Position numbers and translations under genes: made by a program | The notes under the pieces: model-generated | Databases searched by the model: none | Seen by the model: the letters and a program-made list of their open reading frames with translations, nothing else | What the model was told of the DNA's origin: nothing | Origin: Cellvibrio sp. KY-YJ-3 | GTDB taxonomy: Bacteria; Pseudomonadota; Gammaproteobacteria; Pseudomonadales; Cellvibrionaceae | DNA: 64,000 bases | Direction of reading: 5' to 3' | Assembly: GCF_008806955.1 (NCBI RefSeq) | Contig: NZ_CP031727.1 | Coordinates: 3,176,001-3,240,000 of the forward strand | Shown here: positions 31,615 through 41,066 of the stretch, one piece after another | Layout: each line of letters begins with the position of its first letter | Numbering within the stretch: the first letter of the stretch is position 1

Positions 31615-34600
31615 TTAAACCGCAGCGAGTTCTGCGGCCTCGTCAACATCTACTGTCACCAGGCGTGAAACACCGGGCTCGTGCATGGTGACGCCCAACA
31701 ATTGGTGCGCCATCTCCATCGCATTTTTATTGTGTGTGATGTAAATAAACTGCACTTGGGCTGACATTTCTTCAACCATACGTGCATAGCGCCCTACGTT
31801 TGCGTCATCGAGCGGTGCATCTACCTCATCCAGCATACAGAAAGGCGCCGGGTTCAAACGGAAAATAGAAAATACCAATGCAATTGCTGTTAGCGCTTTT
31901 TCGCCGCCCGACAGCAAATGAATAGTACTGTTACGCTTACCTGGCGGGCGAGCCATAATGGTAATGCCTGTATCCAACAGTTCGTCACCGGTCAGTTCAA
32001 GATAAGCATGGCCACCGCCAAAAACTTTAGGGAACAGCTCCTGCAAACTCTTGTTAACCTGATCAAATGTTTCTTTGAAGCGCGTACGCGTTTCGCGATC
32101 AATACGCTTGATAGCATTCTCAAGCGTTTCAAGTGCTTCCATCAAATCCGCATTTTGCGCATCAAGATAATTTTTGCGTTCGGATTCGGTTTTATATTCA
32201 TCAATGGCAGCAAGGTTAATTGGGCCCAAACGGCTAATGCGACCGGCAATGGATTCCAATTCCTCTTCCAACGGTTTTACTTCTGTACCTTCAGGCATTT
32301 CAGCCAGAATAATATCCAGATTTAATTCTTCTTCCTCAAGCTGTTCAACAATGCCAGCACGCTGCACTTCGAACATTTGCGCTGCTAAACGCTCCTGCTC
32401 CAAATGTGTACGCACTGCTTGCACTTCTTGCTCGGCGCGATTGCGCGCTTGCTCAGAGTTGCGTAATTCGTGCTCCACAGTTTCCAGCGCCCGACGAGCT
32501 TCAGTTAATGACGCTTCTACAGAGAGACGCTTGGACAATGAGGCCTCAAGCTCTAATTTATATTCCTCTACCGGATCGCGATTATCGGCAATGCTAGCAA
32601 TTAATTGTTCACGCCGTTCATGCAAGCGAGCAACTTGTTCGCGCAAGCGTCCAATCCCCAAGCGAATTGATTCCAGCTGGGTTTTTACAGACTGATAGCG
32701 CATTGCAATTTCGTGCGCTTTGTCTTTGTCGTGGCGGGCGCGTTGTCGTGCGCTATCCAAACCGGAACGAATATCATCGCGCTGCTGCAATAATGACTCT
32801 CTCAGGTCAGTATCCTGCTCCATCATTTCGATGGCTTCGCTCAGAATTACTCGTGCTTCCGACAAATGCTCTGCTTCTTGCTCCATTTGCTCGCGCGCTT
32901 CGCGGATTTCATTTTCAGCACGCTCACGACGCATATTCATTTGTTCGATACGAACTTGTTTGGCACTCAACTGTGAGCGCAACTCGCTGTGTTTGCGGTT
33001 CTGCTCATCCACTTCGCGCCGCAGGGCTTCACGCTCCTGTTCAAGGCGCTTGATGGCGTCACGCCCCTTATCAAGCTGCGAGCTTAATAACTCAACTTGT
33101 TCTTCAGCGCTGGCAATTGCTGCGGTGAGTTCTTCTAATTCCTGACGGCGGGCAATAACACCAGAGCTTGCATCCGTATCGCGTGTGACACGTACCCAGT
33201 GTGCGCTCAACCATATTCCATCGCGAGTAATCACGGATTCATTGGCTGTGAGCTGTTTGCGCAATGCAAGCGCTGCAGATAAATCATCAGCAATATAAAT
33301 TCCGGCGAGCACGCCTTGCGCATCCCATTCAGCGCTAACTTTCGTGCTTAACAATTCTGCTTTTGTAAAAGGCGCCGCCGCTGTTTTTGCCTGCGGGTCA
33401 AATAACACCAATTCACCTTGAGTGAGATTTGTCAGCAGGCCAGCTACGGCATCAAGTTGATCGACACAAACCGCTTGTAACGAATTGCCTAGCACTGTCT
33501 CTAATGCTTTGTCCCAGCCATCGACAACCGCGATTGATTCGGCAAGTCGCGACTGCCCAGATAAATTATTCTTGGCGAGCCATTCGGTTACGGCTTTATT
33601 TTTTTCGCCCATGGCTGCTTGTTGCAATGCTTCCAGTGAAGCATGGCGGCCGCGCATTTTCTGCAATTGACTGCGCGCCTGATCAAGCTCATTGACGAGG
33701 CGGTTATTTTCATTACGGGTTGTATCAAGTGTTTCTACAAAACCATCGAGACGCGCTCGTTTTTCATCGGCAATCAAATCCAACTCTGCAAGCTGCTCAG
33801 TGAGCTCATTAATCGACTCGTCGTCAGAGCCATCCTGCAAGTTCGTTTTTTCTTCGCGTAATTTTTCGATGCGTTGCAGTAAGCGCTGCTGAACTTGCTC
33901 CAAATGCTGGATACGGGACTGTTGGACTTCTGCACGCTGACGCGGCTCGGCTGCGCGCTGATTAAAACTATCCCAATCATTTTGCCAGCGTTGCATTGCC
34001 TCTTCGGCATCAATCAAGGACTCACTGGAAGTTTCTTCCGCAGCCTTCACCAACTCCAATTCTGGTTCCAGCTCCAGTAGCTCCTCTTCCCAGGCCTCAA
34101 CTTTTTGGGTATCTATGGCAAGATTTTCTTCTGCTTCTTTGCTGTCGCGACTGGTTTGATCCAGATCTGTTTGAAGCTGACGCGCACGTTCATTAGCATG
34201 CTGGATGCTTTGTTCAAGGCGCGCAATTTCAGCACCAATAGCGTAATAACGTCCTTGAACTTCGTTAAACTTATCGCCCAGTTCAGTGTACTGGGTGCGA
34301 TACTTTTCAATTTGGGTATCTTTATTGACTTGATCAGTCACAAAAGATTCCATGCGCAATTCCAAGTCACGGATGGCTAGCTGTTTGGCCTTGGCTTGCT
34401 GATCAAGCTGCTGGTATTTGAGCGCCTGCAACTGCGCTTTTAACAAGCGTTCTTCTTTTTTATATTCGGCATATTTTTCGGCGGCTTGTGCCTGGCGCTG
34501 CAAACGTGATAGTTGCCGCTCGAGCTCATCCCGAATATCGGTTAAACGCTCCAGGTTTTCCTGGGTGCGGCGCATACGGCTTTCTGTGTCGCGACGACGT

Positions 34601-35124
34601 TCTTTATATTTGGAAATACCGGCGGCTTCTTCAATGTAAACCCGTAATTCTTCGGGCTTGGCTTCGATTAACTTCGAAATCATGCCCTGTTCAATAATGG
34701 CGTAACTGCGGGGGCCCAAGCCGGTACCGAGGAAAATATCGGTAATGTCGCGGCGGCGACACTTGGTGCCATTCAAGTAATAGCTGTTATCACCATCGCG
34801 AGAAACTTTACGTTTAATACTGATTTCACTGAAACCCGCGTACTCGCCAGTCAGTGTTGCATCTGAATTGTCGAACACCAGCTCGATGGAGGCCTGACCG
34901 ACTGGTTTACGACCACTGGAGCCATTAAAAATAACGTCAGTCATGTTTTCGCCACGCAGGTTTTTGGCTGATGATTCACCCATTACCCAACGTACCGCGT
35001 CGATAATATTTGATTTGCCGCAGCCGTTTGGCCCGACAACAGCGCATAAATTGCTGGGGAAGTTGACCGTTGTCGGATCAACAAACGATTTGAAGCCAGC
35101 CAGTTTGATGCACTTTAACCGCAT
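31615..35124 (-). CDS. smc: chromosome segregation protein SMC
   Basis: Canonical bacterial Smc of 1169 residues: Walker A GPNGCGKSNIIDAVRW, two long coiled coils flanking a hinge (about residues 500-650), C-terminal signature LLSGGEKALTAIALVF and Walker B FCMLDEVDAPLDDANV. Works with ScpA/ScpB, which are not in the window. Having this and an MksFEB set together means the organism has at least two condensin types. Confidence 0.98.
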   Translation of the reverse strand: MRLKCIKLAGFKSFVDPTTVNFPSNLCAVVGPNGCGKSNIIDAVRWVMGESSAKNLRGENMTDVIFNGSSGRKPVGQASIELVFDNSDATLTGEYAGFSEISIKRKVSRDGDNSYYLNGTKCRRRDITDIFLGTGLGPRSYAIIEQGMISKLIEAKPEELRVYIEEAAGISKYKERRRDTESRMRRTQENLERLTDIRDELERQLSRLQRQAQAAEKYAEYKKEERLLKAQLQALKYQQLDQQAKAKQLAIRDLELRMESFVTDQVNKDTQIEKYRTQYTELGDKFNEVQGRYYAIGAEIARLEQSIQHANERARQLQTDLDQTSRDSKEAEENLAIDTQKVEAWEEELLELEPELELVKAAEETSSESLIDAEEAMQRWQNDWDSFNQRAAEPRQRAEVQQSRIQHLEQVQQRLLQRIEKLREEKTNLQDGSDDESINELTEQLAELDLIADEKRARLDGFVETLDTTRNENNRLVNELDQARSQLQKMRGRHASLEALQQAAMGEKNKAVTEWLAKNNLSGQSRLAESIAVVDGWDKALETVLGNSLQAVCVDQLDAVAGLLTNLTQGELVLFDPQAKTAAAPFTKAELLSTKVSAEWDAQGVLAGIYIADDLSAALALRKQLTANESVITRDGIWLSAHWVRVTRDTDASSGVIARRQELEELTAAIASAEEQVELLSSQLDKGRDAIKRLEQEREALRREVDEQNRKHSELRSQLSAKQVRIEQMNMRRERAENEIREAREQMEQEAEHLSEARVILSEAIEMMEQDTDLRESLLQQRDDIRSGLDSARQRARHDKDKAHEIAMRYQSVKTQLESIRLGIGRLREQVARLHERREQLIASIADNRDPVEEYKLELEASLSKRLSVEASLTEARRALETVEHELRNSEQARNRAEQEVQAVRTHLEQERLAAQMFEVQRAGIVEQLEEEELNLDIILAEMPEGTEVKPLEEELESIAGRISRLGPINLAAIDEYKTESERKNYLDAQNADLMEALETLENAIKRIDRETRTRFKETFDQVNKSLQELFPKVFGGGHAYLELTGDELLDTGITIMARPPGKRNSTIHLLSGGEKALTAIALVFSIFRLNPAPFCMLDEVDAPLDDANVGRYARMVEEMSAQVQFIYITHNKNAMEMAHQLLGVTMHEPGVSRLVTVDVDEAAELAAV

Positions 35125-35421
35125 AGATCCGTATCACTCATGATTCAGCAGGTTTTTGCGATTGAAGCGCCCATCTTCAATCCACCTGTTCAAGAAATAG
35201 TCCGCTGGCGATTCGAGTCGCCTAGCTGTTTGATTTTGTTAGTCTTTTTGACTGCTATAAAATTTTAAGAAAACGCCAAATTAACCACTAAGGGCGGGAT
35301 TCTACACATTTGTGTAGAGCTTTACACCCGCCCAAAACGGCAAACATGGGATTGCTTATCAAGTGCGGCAGTGGTCGCCTGCTTTTTAAGCGATTCATCT
35401 ATTCCTAAATAAATTACAACC
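35125..35421. promoter_or_regulatory. smc upstream region with a nested inverted repeat
   Basis: A 297-bp gap between ccmI and smc. It must hold the smc promoter. The only structure I can point to is at 35292-35333: GGGCGGG pairs with CCCGCCC, enclosing the perfect dyad TCTACACA-TT-TGTGTAGA (35301-35318). No T-run follows on either strand, so it is not a typical terminator of ccmI. Confidence 0.4.
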
Positions 35422-36702
35422 CTAGGGAGCGACTTGCTCACTGATGGTTATTTGCAAATCTGCCGGCGCAGCAGCCGCATCCACGGGGCCGATACTGCCT
35501 TGCCAATCACCCGCTTTCGCGGTTGCTGTACCATCCTGTGATACCCTCGCCACTAATTCAACACTATCAACTGTGGCGAGTGTCATAGCATCGGTCATTG
35601 CCATTGCTTCAGTTAGCAATACGCGCTTGGGTAATTCAGATACTTTGAAACGGGCAATCGCCAAAGGCATTTTGGCCCCCTGCCACGCTCGTGCATAAAC
35701 AAAAACCAACTGGTCGGGTTGAACCTTCACATCGTTCGCCAGTGAAACATTAACCGCGATTTGCCGCCCGTTGCGCGCTGCATCCAATTGTTCCTGAGTA
35801 CCGCCGTTGGCAAAAAACAGCCCGGCAGCTCGCTCTATGCCTGCGGTAAGCGCCTGACCACCAGCGGAGTCCGGGCCACTTAGATTAACCACCCGCCCCC
35901 AATATTTAATGGCACCTAGATAGTCTTGCTTTCCGAAAGCGTCTATACCTGCCAAGCCCAACGCCATAGTGTTATCAGGGTCTAGCTTTAAGGCTTTTTG
36001 TACTAAATCAACAATTGCCGGGTTGACTTTGCTCCCATCGCGCAGAAACATTGCCTGAGCTGCCTCAGCCATCACCATTGATGACTCTTTATCTCGCTCT
36101 AACACTTGCAAATAGGCATTGGTTGCGTTGGTAAAATCGCTTATGTCCATGTACATCCGGGCGAGAAAAAACCAGTATTGAAGCTGATCCGGGTTATCGG
36201 CCAGACGAGCCTCAATTAAGTGGATCATCTCACGGGTACGCACCGGGTCAGGATTTCGCCCCGCTTGATAGTCCAGCATATCAAGATGCTGTTTTTCGGC
36301 TTGCGCCATTCGTATCTCGACATCGGCACTACTGCCCAGCTCGCGATATAAACCATAAGCGGCAAGCAATGCCGCAAGTGCTACCACCGCAAAGGTAATA
36401 CCACCAACGTTAAGTTGGCGCGTTTGCTGTGCTGCACGAATATTAGCTTCATCATCCAGCAGTGCTCGCTCTTGTTCGAGCTTCAGTTGGGCAAACTGTG
36501 CGGAATCAATTCGACCGGAAGCAAGTTGCGACTCCAGTTCGGCCACATGCTCGTGAAATAAACGCACATTTTCAGCAAGTCGCTCTTCCACATTAACTGC
36601 TGCAGTTATGGAATTTTGCGACCTGTAGCGCCAAACCGGCCAAAAAATAAATAACGTAGCGATAATACACAGCGCAACAGCGCCTCCCCACAGAGCGGTC
36701 AT
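35422..36702 (-). CDS. ccmI: cytochrome c biogenesis protein CcmI (TPR)
   Basis: CcmI holds apocytochrome c for haem attachment with CcmF/CcmH. N-terminal membrane segment (ALCIIATLFIFWPVWRY), a short helical part, a second membrane segment (GGITFAVVALAALLAAYGLY), then TPR motifs (ARMYMDISDFTNATNAYLQV) in the periplasm and a C-terminal beta domain. 426 residues is normal. Overlaps the ccmH stop by 4 bp (ATGA). Confidence 0.93.
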   Translation of the reverse strand: MTALWGGAVALCIIATLFIFWPVWRYRSQNSITAAVNVEERLAENVRLFHEHVAELESQLASGRIDSAQFAQLKLEQERALLDDEANIRAAQQTRQLNVGGITFAVVALAALLAAYGLYRELGSSADVEIRMAQAEKQHLDMLDYQAGRNPDPVRTREMIHLIEARLADNPDQLQYWFFLARMYMDISDFTNATNAYLQVLERDKESSMVMAEAAQAMFLRDGSKVNPAIVDLVQKALKLDPDNTMALGLAGIDAFGKQDYLGAIKYWGRVVNLSGPDSAGGQALTAGIERAAGLFFANGGTQEQLDAARNGRQIAVNVSLANDVKVQPDQLVFVYARAWQGAKMPLAIARFKVSELPKRVLLTEAMAMTDAMTLATVDSVELVARVSQDGTATAKAGDWQGSIGPVDAAAAPADLQITISEQVAP

Positions 36703-37214
36703 TGCTTGTTCTCCTGCTTGGCAACTGAATCTTTATTTCGCCTGCTGCCCAATAGCCCAGCAAGGCGCTCTCGCTCCTCGGGAGACAAACTTGACCCACT
36801 GGCCGTCAAGTCAATCGAACGGCGTTTGCGCACAATGAGTAGCAATAAGATGATGCCTGCAATCAGCAAAAATATTGGTGCCCCCCACAGCAATAGAGTG
36901 GACGACGTAACTCGTGGTCGATAAAGGATAAATTCGCCATAACGCTCCACCATGAAATCCACGATCTCTTTGTCTGACTTTCCGTCCTCTATCATTAGAT
37001 AAAGCTCCCGACGCAAATCCATGGCTATTGGTGAATCCGAACCGGAAAGATTTTGGTTCTGGCATTTAGGGCAGCGCATTTCATCAATAAAACTTTGATA
37101 GCGTTTGCGATCAACCTCATTGTCGAATTCATGCACATCAATTGCCGCCATACTCCACGACGAAAACACTAAAAATCCGACATACAGACCTAGCCTTAAT
37201 AATTGTGATCGCAT
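36699..37214 (-). CDS. ccmH: cytochrome c maturation protein CcmH
   Basis: Thioredoxin-like reductase partner of CcmI. Signal peptide (LGLYVGFLVFSSWSMAA), redox pair C48/C51 in RCPKCQNQNL, C-terminal membrane segment. I chose the ATG at 37214 (171 residues) because the longer in-frame starts put 37 extra residues before the signal peptide. This gene and ccmI are cut off from ccmABCDEFG by tRNA genes and a small ORF. Confidence 0.93.
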   Translation of the reverse strand: MRSQLLRLGLYVGFLVFSSWSMAAIDVHEFDNEVDRKRYQSFIDEMRCPKCQNQNLSGSDSPIAMDLRRELYLMIEDGKSDKEIVDFMVERYGEFILYRPRVTSSTLLLWGAPIFLLIAGIILLLLIVRKRRSIDLTASGSSLSPEERERLAGLLGSRRNKDSVAKQENKQ

Positions 37215-37374
37215 AACAAGCCATCCGCCGCAAATGAAAATTTGTGCGCGAGTATAACAACTCATAAGCATGAGAGGTACGCCTGAATAAAGGGTAAAAA
37301 CTGATCGCAAGCGATTGTTTTGCAACCACTTTTTAGGTTTTTTACATTTTTTTGGAAAAACTGTAAGAAAAAGG

Positions 37375-37402
37375 TTGACCGAAATTTTTACATCATTAAA
37401 AT
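37375..37402 (+). promoter_or_regulatory. sigma-70-like promoter of the tRNA pair
   Basis: TTGACC at 37375-37380, a 16-bp spacer, and TAAAAT at 37397-37402, followed by a GC-rich discriminator (ACGCGCC), which is typical of stringently controlled stable-RNA promoters. It lies about 40 bp upstream of the tRNA-Val gene. Confidence 0.72.
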
Positions 37403-37443
37403 ACGCGCCACCAACAAGGTGATCGCTGAAAAGCGAATATCTT

Positions 37444-37519
37444 GGGCGGTTAGCTCAGTTGGTAGAGCAATGCCCTTACAAGGCATGGGTCACAAGTTCG
37501 AGTCTTGTACCGCCCACCA
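37444..37519 (+). tRNA. tRNA-Val (TAC)
   Basis: Seventy-six nucleotides folding as a cloverleaf: acceptor GGGCGGT / ACCGCCC with encoded CCA, D-arm AGCTCAGTTGGTAGAGC, anticodon stem ATGCC/GGCAT with loop CTTACAA (anticodon TAC at 37477-37479), T-arm with GTTCGAGTC. Same promoter as the following tRNA-Asp, on the strand opposite the ccm genes. Confidence 0.97.
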
Positions 37520-37559
37520 CTTATACTCAAAAGGTAATAGTGGTTCTTAGTGACGCTGC

Positions 37560-37636
37560 GGACCGGTAGTTCAGTCGGTTAGAATGCCGGCCTGTCACGC
37601 CGGAGGTCGCGGGTTCGAGCCCCGTCCGGTCCGCCA
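37560..37636 (+). tRNA. tRNA-Asp (GTC)
   Basis: Seventy-seven nucleotides with encoded CCA: acceptor GGACCGG / CCGGTCC, anticodon stem CCGGC/GCCGG around loop CTGTCAC (anticodon GTC), T-loop GTTCGAG. It lies 40 bp after tRNA-Val and is followed by a terminator at 37653, so both are probably processed from one transcript. Confidence 0.97.
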
Positions 37637-37647
37637 TATATGAAATG

Positions 37648-37677
37648 AAAAAAGCCCCATATCTGGGGCTTTTTTTA
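37648..37677 (+). terminator. rho-independent terminator of the tRNA operon
   Basis: Stem AAAGCCCC / GGGGCTTT with an ATATCT-type loop and a run of seven T, just downstream of tRNA-Asp. Confidence 0.92.
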
Positions 37678-37784
37678 TGTCCGCAATATAATGACTAACG
37701 AGAAAATAATCGTACTAAAACACAAAAAGCCCACAAGGGGCCCTTTGGTTTCTATCTGAGTATTTAGGTTTTCTCTGCGCTCAC

Positions 37785-37931
37785 TTAAATAGCTTTCTTA
37801 TTTAGTTCTCTATCTGCTTTTGCAGAGTCTTCTTTAATGTGTTTGTACGCATAGATACCGACATAAGTAATCATTATGCAAGCCAAAGCCACGATTACCA
37901 GACCATAAGCAACAATAGAATCCATATACAT
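37785..37931 (-). CDS. small single-pass membrane protein (48 residues)
   Basis: A short ORF with a very strong ribosome site: GGAGGT 5 nt before the ATG at 37931 (11 nt before a second in-frame ATG at 37925). The product is one hydrophobic segment (residues 6-29, VAYGLVIVALACIMITYVGI in the core) with a Lys/Glu/Asp-rich, probably cytoplasmic tail. It fits the general look of small inner-membrane proteins associated with respiratory complexes, but I do not recognise a family. It sits between ccmG and the tRNA genes, in ccm orientation. The region 37678-37784 shows nothing else. Confidence 0.75.
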   Translation of the reverse strand: MYMDSIVAYGLVIVALACIMITYVGIYAYKHIKEDSAKADRELNKKAI

Positions 37932-38030
37932 AAGGCACCTCCGCCAATTGATTCAACGGATTCAGTCTACTTATGCCTGGAATAAAACAATTGATCAGGA
38001 TCAAACGCGTTTTATGTTATTGAGATAGGT

Positions 38031-38576
38031 TTATTGCAAACTATTAAAGATGGGCTTGATGGTGTTTTCCCAAACAGCGGCATTCACATCCCCAATGTGC
38101 TTATAACGAATCACACCTTGTTTATCGATAATGTAAGTTTCCGGTGCGCCAAATACGCCTAAATTTAATCCCAGGCGACCATCGGCGTCGATCACACTAA
38201 ACACGTATGGATTGTGTAGCTCGGCTAACCAATTCTGCGCGTCATCATTGTTATCTTTGTAATTTATACCGTAGATAGGAATGCCTTGTGCTTTTAAGGT
38301 GTTTAAAAATTCATGCTCCTGTCTGCAGGTGACACACCAGGTCGCCCACACATTTAACAAGCTTACCCTGCCCTTCAATAATTCCTGATTGGCGGTGACC
38401 AGACCGGAGGGATTCTCCGGTGCCGGCAATACAGGTAGCTCGAAAACAGGAACAGGTTTATTTAGCAACGCCGAAGGCATGGCGTTGGGGTCAAGAGACA
38501 AGCCGCGCCAGAAAAAAATAGCGAGCACAACAAATACCAACAGAGGTATAAATAAAAATAACCGCTGCTTATTCAT
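38031..38576 (-). CDS. ccmG: thiol:disulfide interchange protein CcmG/DsbE
   Basis: Periplasmic thioredoxin that reduces the apocytochrome haem-binding cysteines. N-terminal anchor (RLFLFIPLLVFVVLAIFFWR), active site C81/C84 in WATWCVTCRQEH, and the insert GVFGAPETYIIDKQGVIRYK with the cis-proline typical of CcmG. The ATG at 38576 overlaps the end of ccmF; the in-frame upstream start would add 26 residues encoded inside ccmF. 181 residues is the family norm. Confidence 0.96.
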   Translation of the reverse strand: MNKQRLFLFIPLLVFVVLAIFFWRGLSLDPNAMPSALLNKPVPVFELPVLPAPENPSGLVTANQELLKGRVSLLNVWATWCVTCRQEHEFLNTLKAQGIPIYGINYKDNNDDAQNWLAELHNPYVFSVIDADGRLGLNLGVFGAPETYIIDKQGVIRYKHIGDVNAAVWENTIKPIFNSLQ

Positions 38577-40572
38577 TGAGTAATTTTCCTGTGGGCAGAT
38601 CAACCTGGATCTCTTGTTTAACCGCTTTGCGGTAGCGCTTGTCGGCCACGGCAAGCACTGCCCCTAAGGCCATCATCAATGCACCAAGCCAAATCCAACG
38701 CACAAACGGCTTGAGGTGGACACGCATCGCCCATGCAGTTTCAGTGAGTGGCTCCCCCATCGCGATATAGAGATCGCGGAAGAACCCTACATCAAGTGCC
38801 ACTTCTGTCATGGTGCTGCCCGATGCTAAATAGCGGCGCTTCTGCGGTTTCATTTCACGTAAAAACTGACCATCCTTAAATACAGAAATTTGCGCCTCAT
38901 CGGCGATGTAATTGGGGCCTTCCACTTTTACCAATTTATTCAATACAAATTCGTACTCAACAACCTGTACGTGCTGACCAACTTCCATCCGGATGTCGCG
39001 CTCTTCGGTATAAATACTCGTTAAGCCGACACCGGTTACAGTGACCGCAATTCCCGCATGCGCGATAACCATCGCGTAATAGCTGAGGCTTAATTTTTTT
39101 AGGCCATTAACTAACGTTGAACCATTGCGGATGCGATAGAGAGTATCGGCAATAAGTGCAGTGAATACCCAGCTAGCTACAAATACGGTCAGTGCAGCAA
39201 GTGGCTCATAGGTATCGCGATAAAAGAGCGGAAATAAAAGCGCAAAAATCAAACTGATTACCCATGGTTTCCACAGGAGTGAAAGGAATTGTTTGCCCGA
39301 TGTGCGCTTCCAATTAGCCAAGGGGCCAAATGCCATCAGCAGGCACAGCAATCCCATCAAGGGTAAAAAGAACACATTAAAGTATGGCGGGCCGACGGAA
39401 ATTTTACCCAGATTCAAGGCATCGGCAATTAATGGATAAAGAGTTCCGATCAACACCATAATCATGATGATAGTTAATAAAATGTTGTTGCCCAGTAGCA
39501 GGGTCTCGCGCGCAAATAAACCAAAACCGGTTGAGCCTTTTACTACGGGTGCACGCAGGGCATAAAGGGTAAGCGAGCCACCAACTACCAGTAATAAAAA
39601 CCCGAGAATAAATACACCGCGCTCCGGGTCATTTGCAAAGGCATGAACTGACGTTAACACGCCAGAACGCACCAGAAAGGTTCCCAGCAAGCTCAATGAA
39701 AAGGTGAAAATGGCGAGCAGAATTGTCCAGCTTTTGAATAAGCTACGTTTTTCTGTAACGGCCAATGAGTGAATTAATGCGGTACCAATTAGCCAAGGCA
39801 AGAAAGAAGCATTTTCCACTGGGTCCCAGAACCACCAGCCACCCCAACCCAATTCGTAATAAGCCCACCAGCTCCCCAAAGCGATGCCCACCGACAGAAA
39901 ACCCCAAGCCATTGTTGCCCAAGGGCGCGACCAGCGAGCCCAGGCGCTATCCAGCCGGCCTGTCAGTAATGCTGCGATCGCAAATGCAAAACAAACGCTG
40001 AACCCCACATAACCCATATACAAAACAGGTGGATGAATAATAAGGCCAATATCTTGCAATAACGGATTGAGATCACTGCCGTCTTGTGGCGGCATAGGCA
40101 AAATGCGATCAAACGGATTGGAGGTAAACAAAATAAAGGAGAGGAATCCAATCGCCACAAAACCCATCACCGATAACACTCGCGCCTGCATGTCCAGTGG
40201 CAATGAGCGACTGAAAACTGCAACAGCTAACGTCCAACCAGCCAACATTAAAATCCATAACAACAGTGAGCCTTCATGTCCCCCCCACACAGCGCTGATT
40301 TTGTATTGAATCGGCAACAGGGAGTTGGAGTTAGTCGCTACATAGCGAACAGAAAAATCGTCGTGAATAAAAGAATAGGTCAAGCAAAAAAAAGCAAAGG
40401 CGACGAAAAAAAAGAAGCCCGTTGCCAATGACGGGCCGGAACGCATGAGCAGATGACTGCCATAGTGCGCGCCGATTAATGGTAAGAAAAATAACGCCGT
40501 ACTCAGGCAAAGCGACAAAATTAAGGCGAATTGCCCTAACTCGGGCGCCAGTTGGACAAAATCAAGAGGCAT
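38569..40572 (-). CDS. ccmF: cytochrome c haem lyase subunit CcmF
   Basis: Large polytopic membrane protein of 667 residues that attaches haem to apocytochrome c with CcmH/CcmI. The tryptophan-rich WWD motif is in WGGWWFWDPVENASFLPWL; haem-ligand histidines are in the flanking loops (HPPVLYMGYVGF, HEGSLLLWILMLAGW). About 14 hydrophobic segments. The ATG overlaps the ccmE stop by 11 bp. Confidence 0.97.
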   Translation of the reverse strand: MPLDFVQLAPELGQFALILSLCLSTALFFLPLIGAHYGSHLLMRSGPSLATGFFFFVAFAFFCLTYSFIHDDFSVRYVATNSNSLLPIQYKISAVWGGHEGSLLLWILMLAGWTLAVAVFSRSLPLDMQARVLSVMGFVAIGFLSFILFTSNPFDRILPMPPQDGSDLNPLLQDIGLIIHPPVLYMGYVGFSVCFAFAIAALLTGRLDSAWARWSRPWATMAWGFLSVGIALGSWWAYYELGWGGWWFWDPVENASFLPWLIGTALIHSLAVTEKRSLFKSWTILLAIFTFSLSLLGTFLVRSGVLTSVHAFANDPERGVFILGFLLLVVGGSLTLYALRAPVVKGSTGFGLFARETLLLGNNILLTIIMIMVLIGTLYPLIADALNLGKISVGPPYFNVFFLPLMGLLCLLMAFGPLANWKRTSGKQFLSLLWKPWVISLIFALLFPLFYRDTYEPLAALTVFVASWVFTALIADTLYRIRNGSTLVNGLKKLSLSYYAMVIAHAGIAVTVTGVGLTSIYTEERDIRMEVGQHVQVVEYEFVLNKLVKVEGPNYIADEAQISVFKDGQFLREMKPQKRRYLASGSTMTEVALDVGFFRDLYIAMGEPLTETAWAMRVHLKPFVRWIWLGALMMALGAVLAVADKRYRKAVKQEIQVDLPTGKLLNE

Positions 40573-41026
40573 ATTTTAGACCCTCGCAACTGGCTTGATG
40601 CTCGCCTTTATCTTTCATAGCTTCTGCCACTTCAGGTGGAATGTAATTTTCATCGTGTTTGGCTAGCACTTCACTGGCATCAAGCTCGCCAGCGTCAGTT
40701 ACAACGCCATTGATTACTGCAGCTTCCCCCTCGGCGAACAAGTCAGGCAATATTCCATTGAAATTAACTTTTACATCAGCGGTGCCGTCTGTAATCACAA
40801 ATTGGATTTGCAGCGAGTCACTGGCGCGTTGGACGCTGCCTGGTTTAACGCAACCACCCGCCCGAATACGTTTATTGTGTGGAACATCACCCGCGGCAAT
40901 TTTGCTGGGCGGGTAAAACAGGTTGATGTTTTCACGCAGCGCGTAAGCCATAAGGCCCACGGCGATGCTGGAAAACACCACAATAAAAATCACAATCATC
41001 AAACGTTGTTTACGAAGCGGATGCAT
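40562..41026 (-). CDS. ccmE: cytochrome c maturation haem chaperone CcmE
   Basis: Binds haem covalently in the periplasm and hands it to CcmF. Single N-terminal membrane segment, then an OB-fold domain; haem-linking H124 and Y128 are in KHDENYIPPEV. I chose the ATG at 41026 (154 residues), since the longer frame adds 21 residues without a ribosome site. Confidence 0.96.
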   Translation of the reverse strand: MHPLRKQRLMIVIFIVVFSSIAVGLMAYALRENINLFYPPSKIAAGDVPHNKRIRAGGCVKPGSVQRASDSLQIQFVITDGTADVKVNFNGILPDLFAEGEAAVINGVVTDAGELDASEVLAKHDENYIPPEVAEAMKDKGEHQASCEGLKYAS

Positions 41027-41066
41027 AATTCGTTCTACTCTCAAAAAATCATTTAAAGTCAGTGAT

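Noticed and set aside
35292-35333. Terminator of ccmI
   Set aside because: The hairpin has no T-run on the minus strand and lies about 90 bp beyond the stop; kept as a structure of unknown role.
37214-37325. Longer ccmH start with 37 extra residues
   Set aside because: It would put a non-signal sequence before the clear signal peptide.
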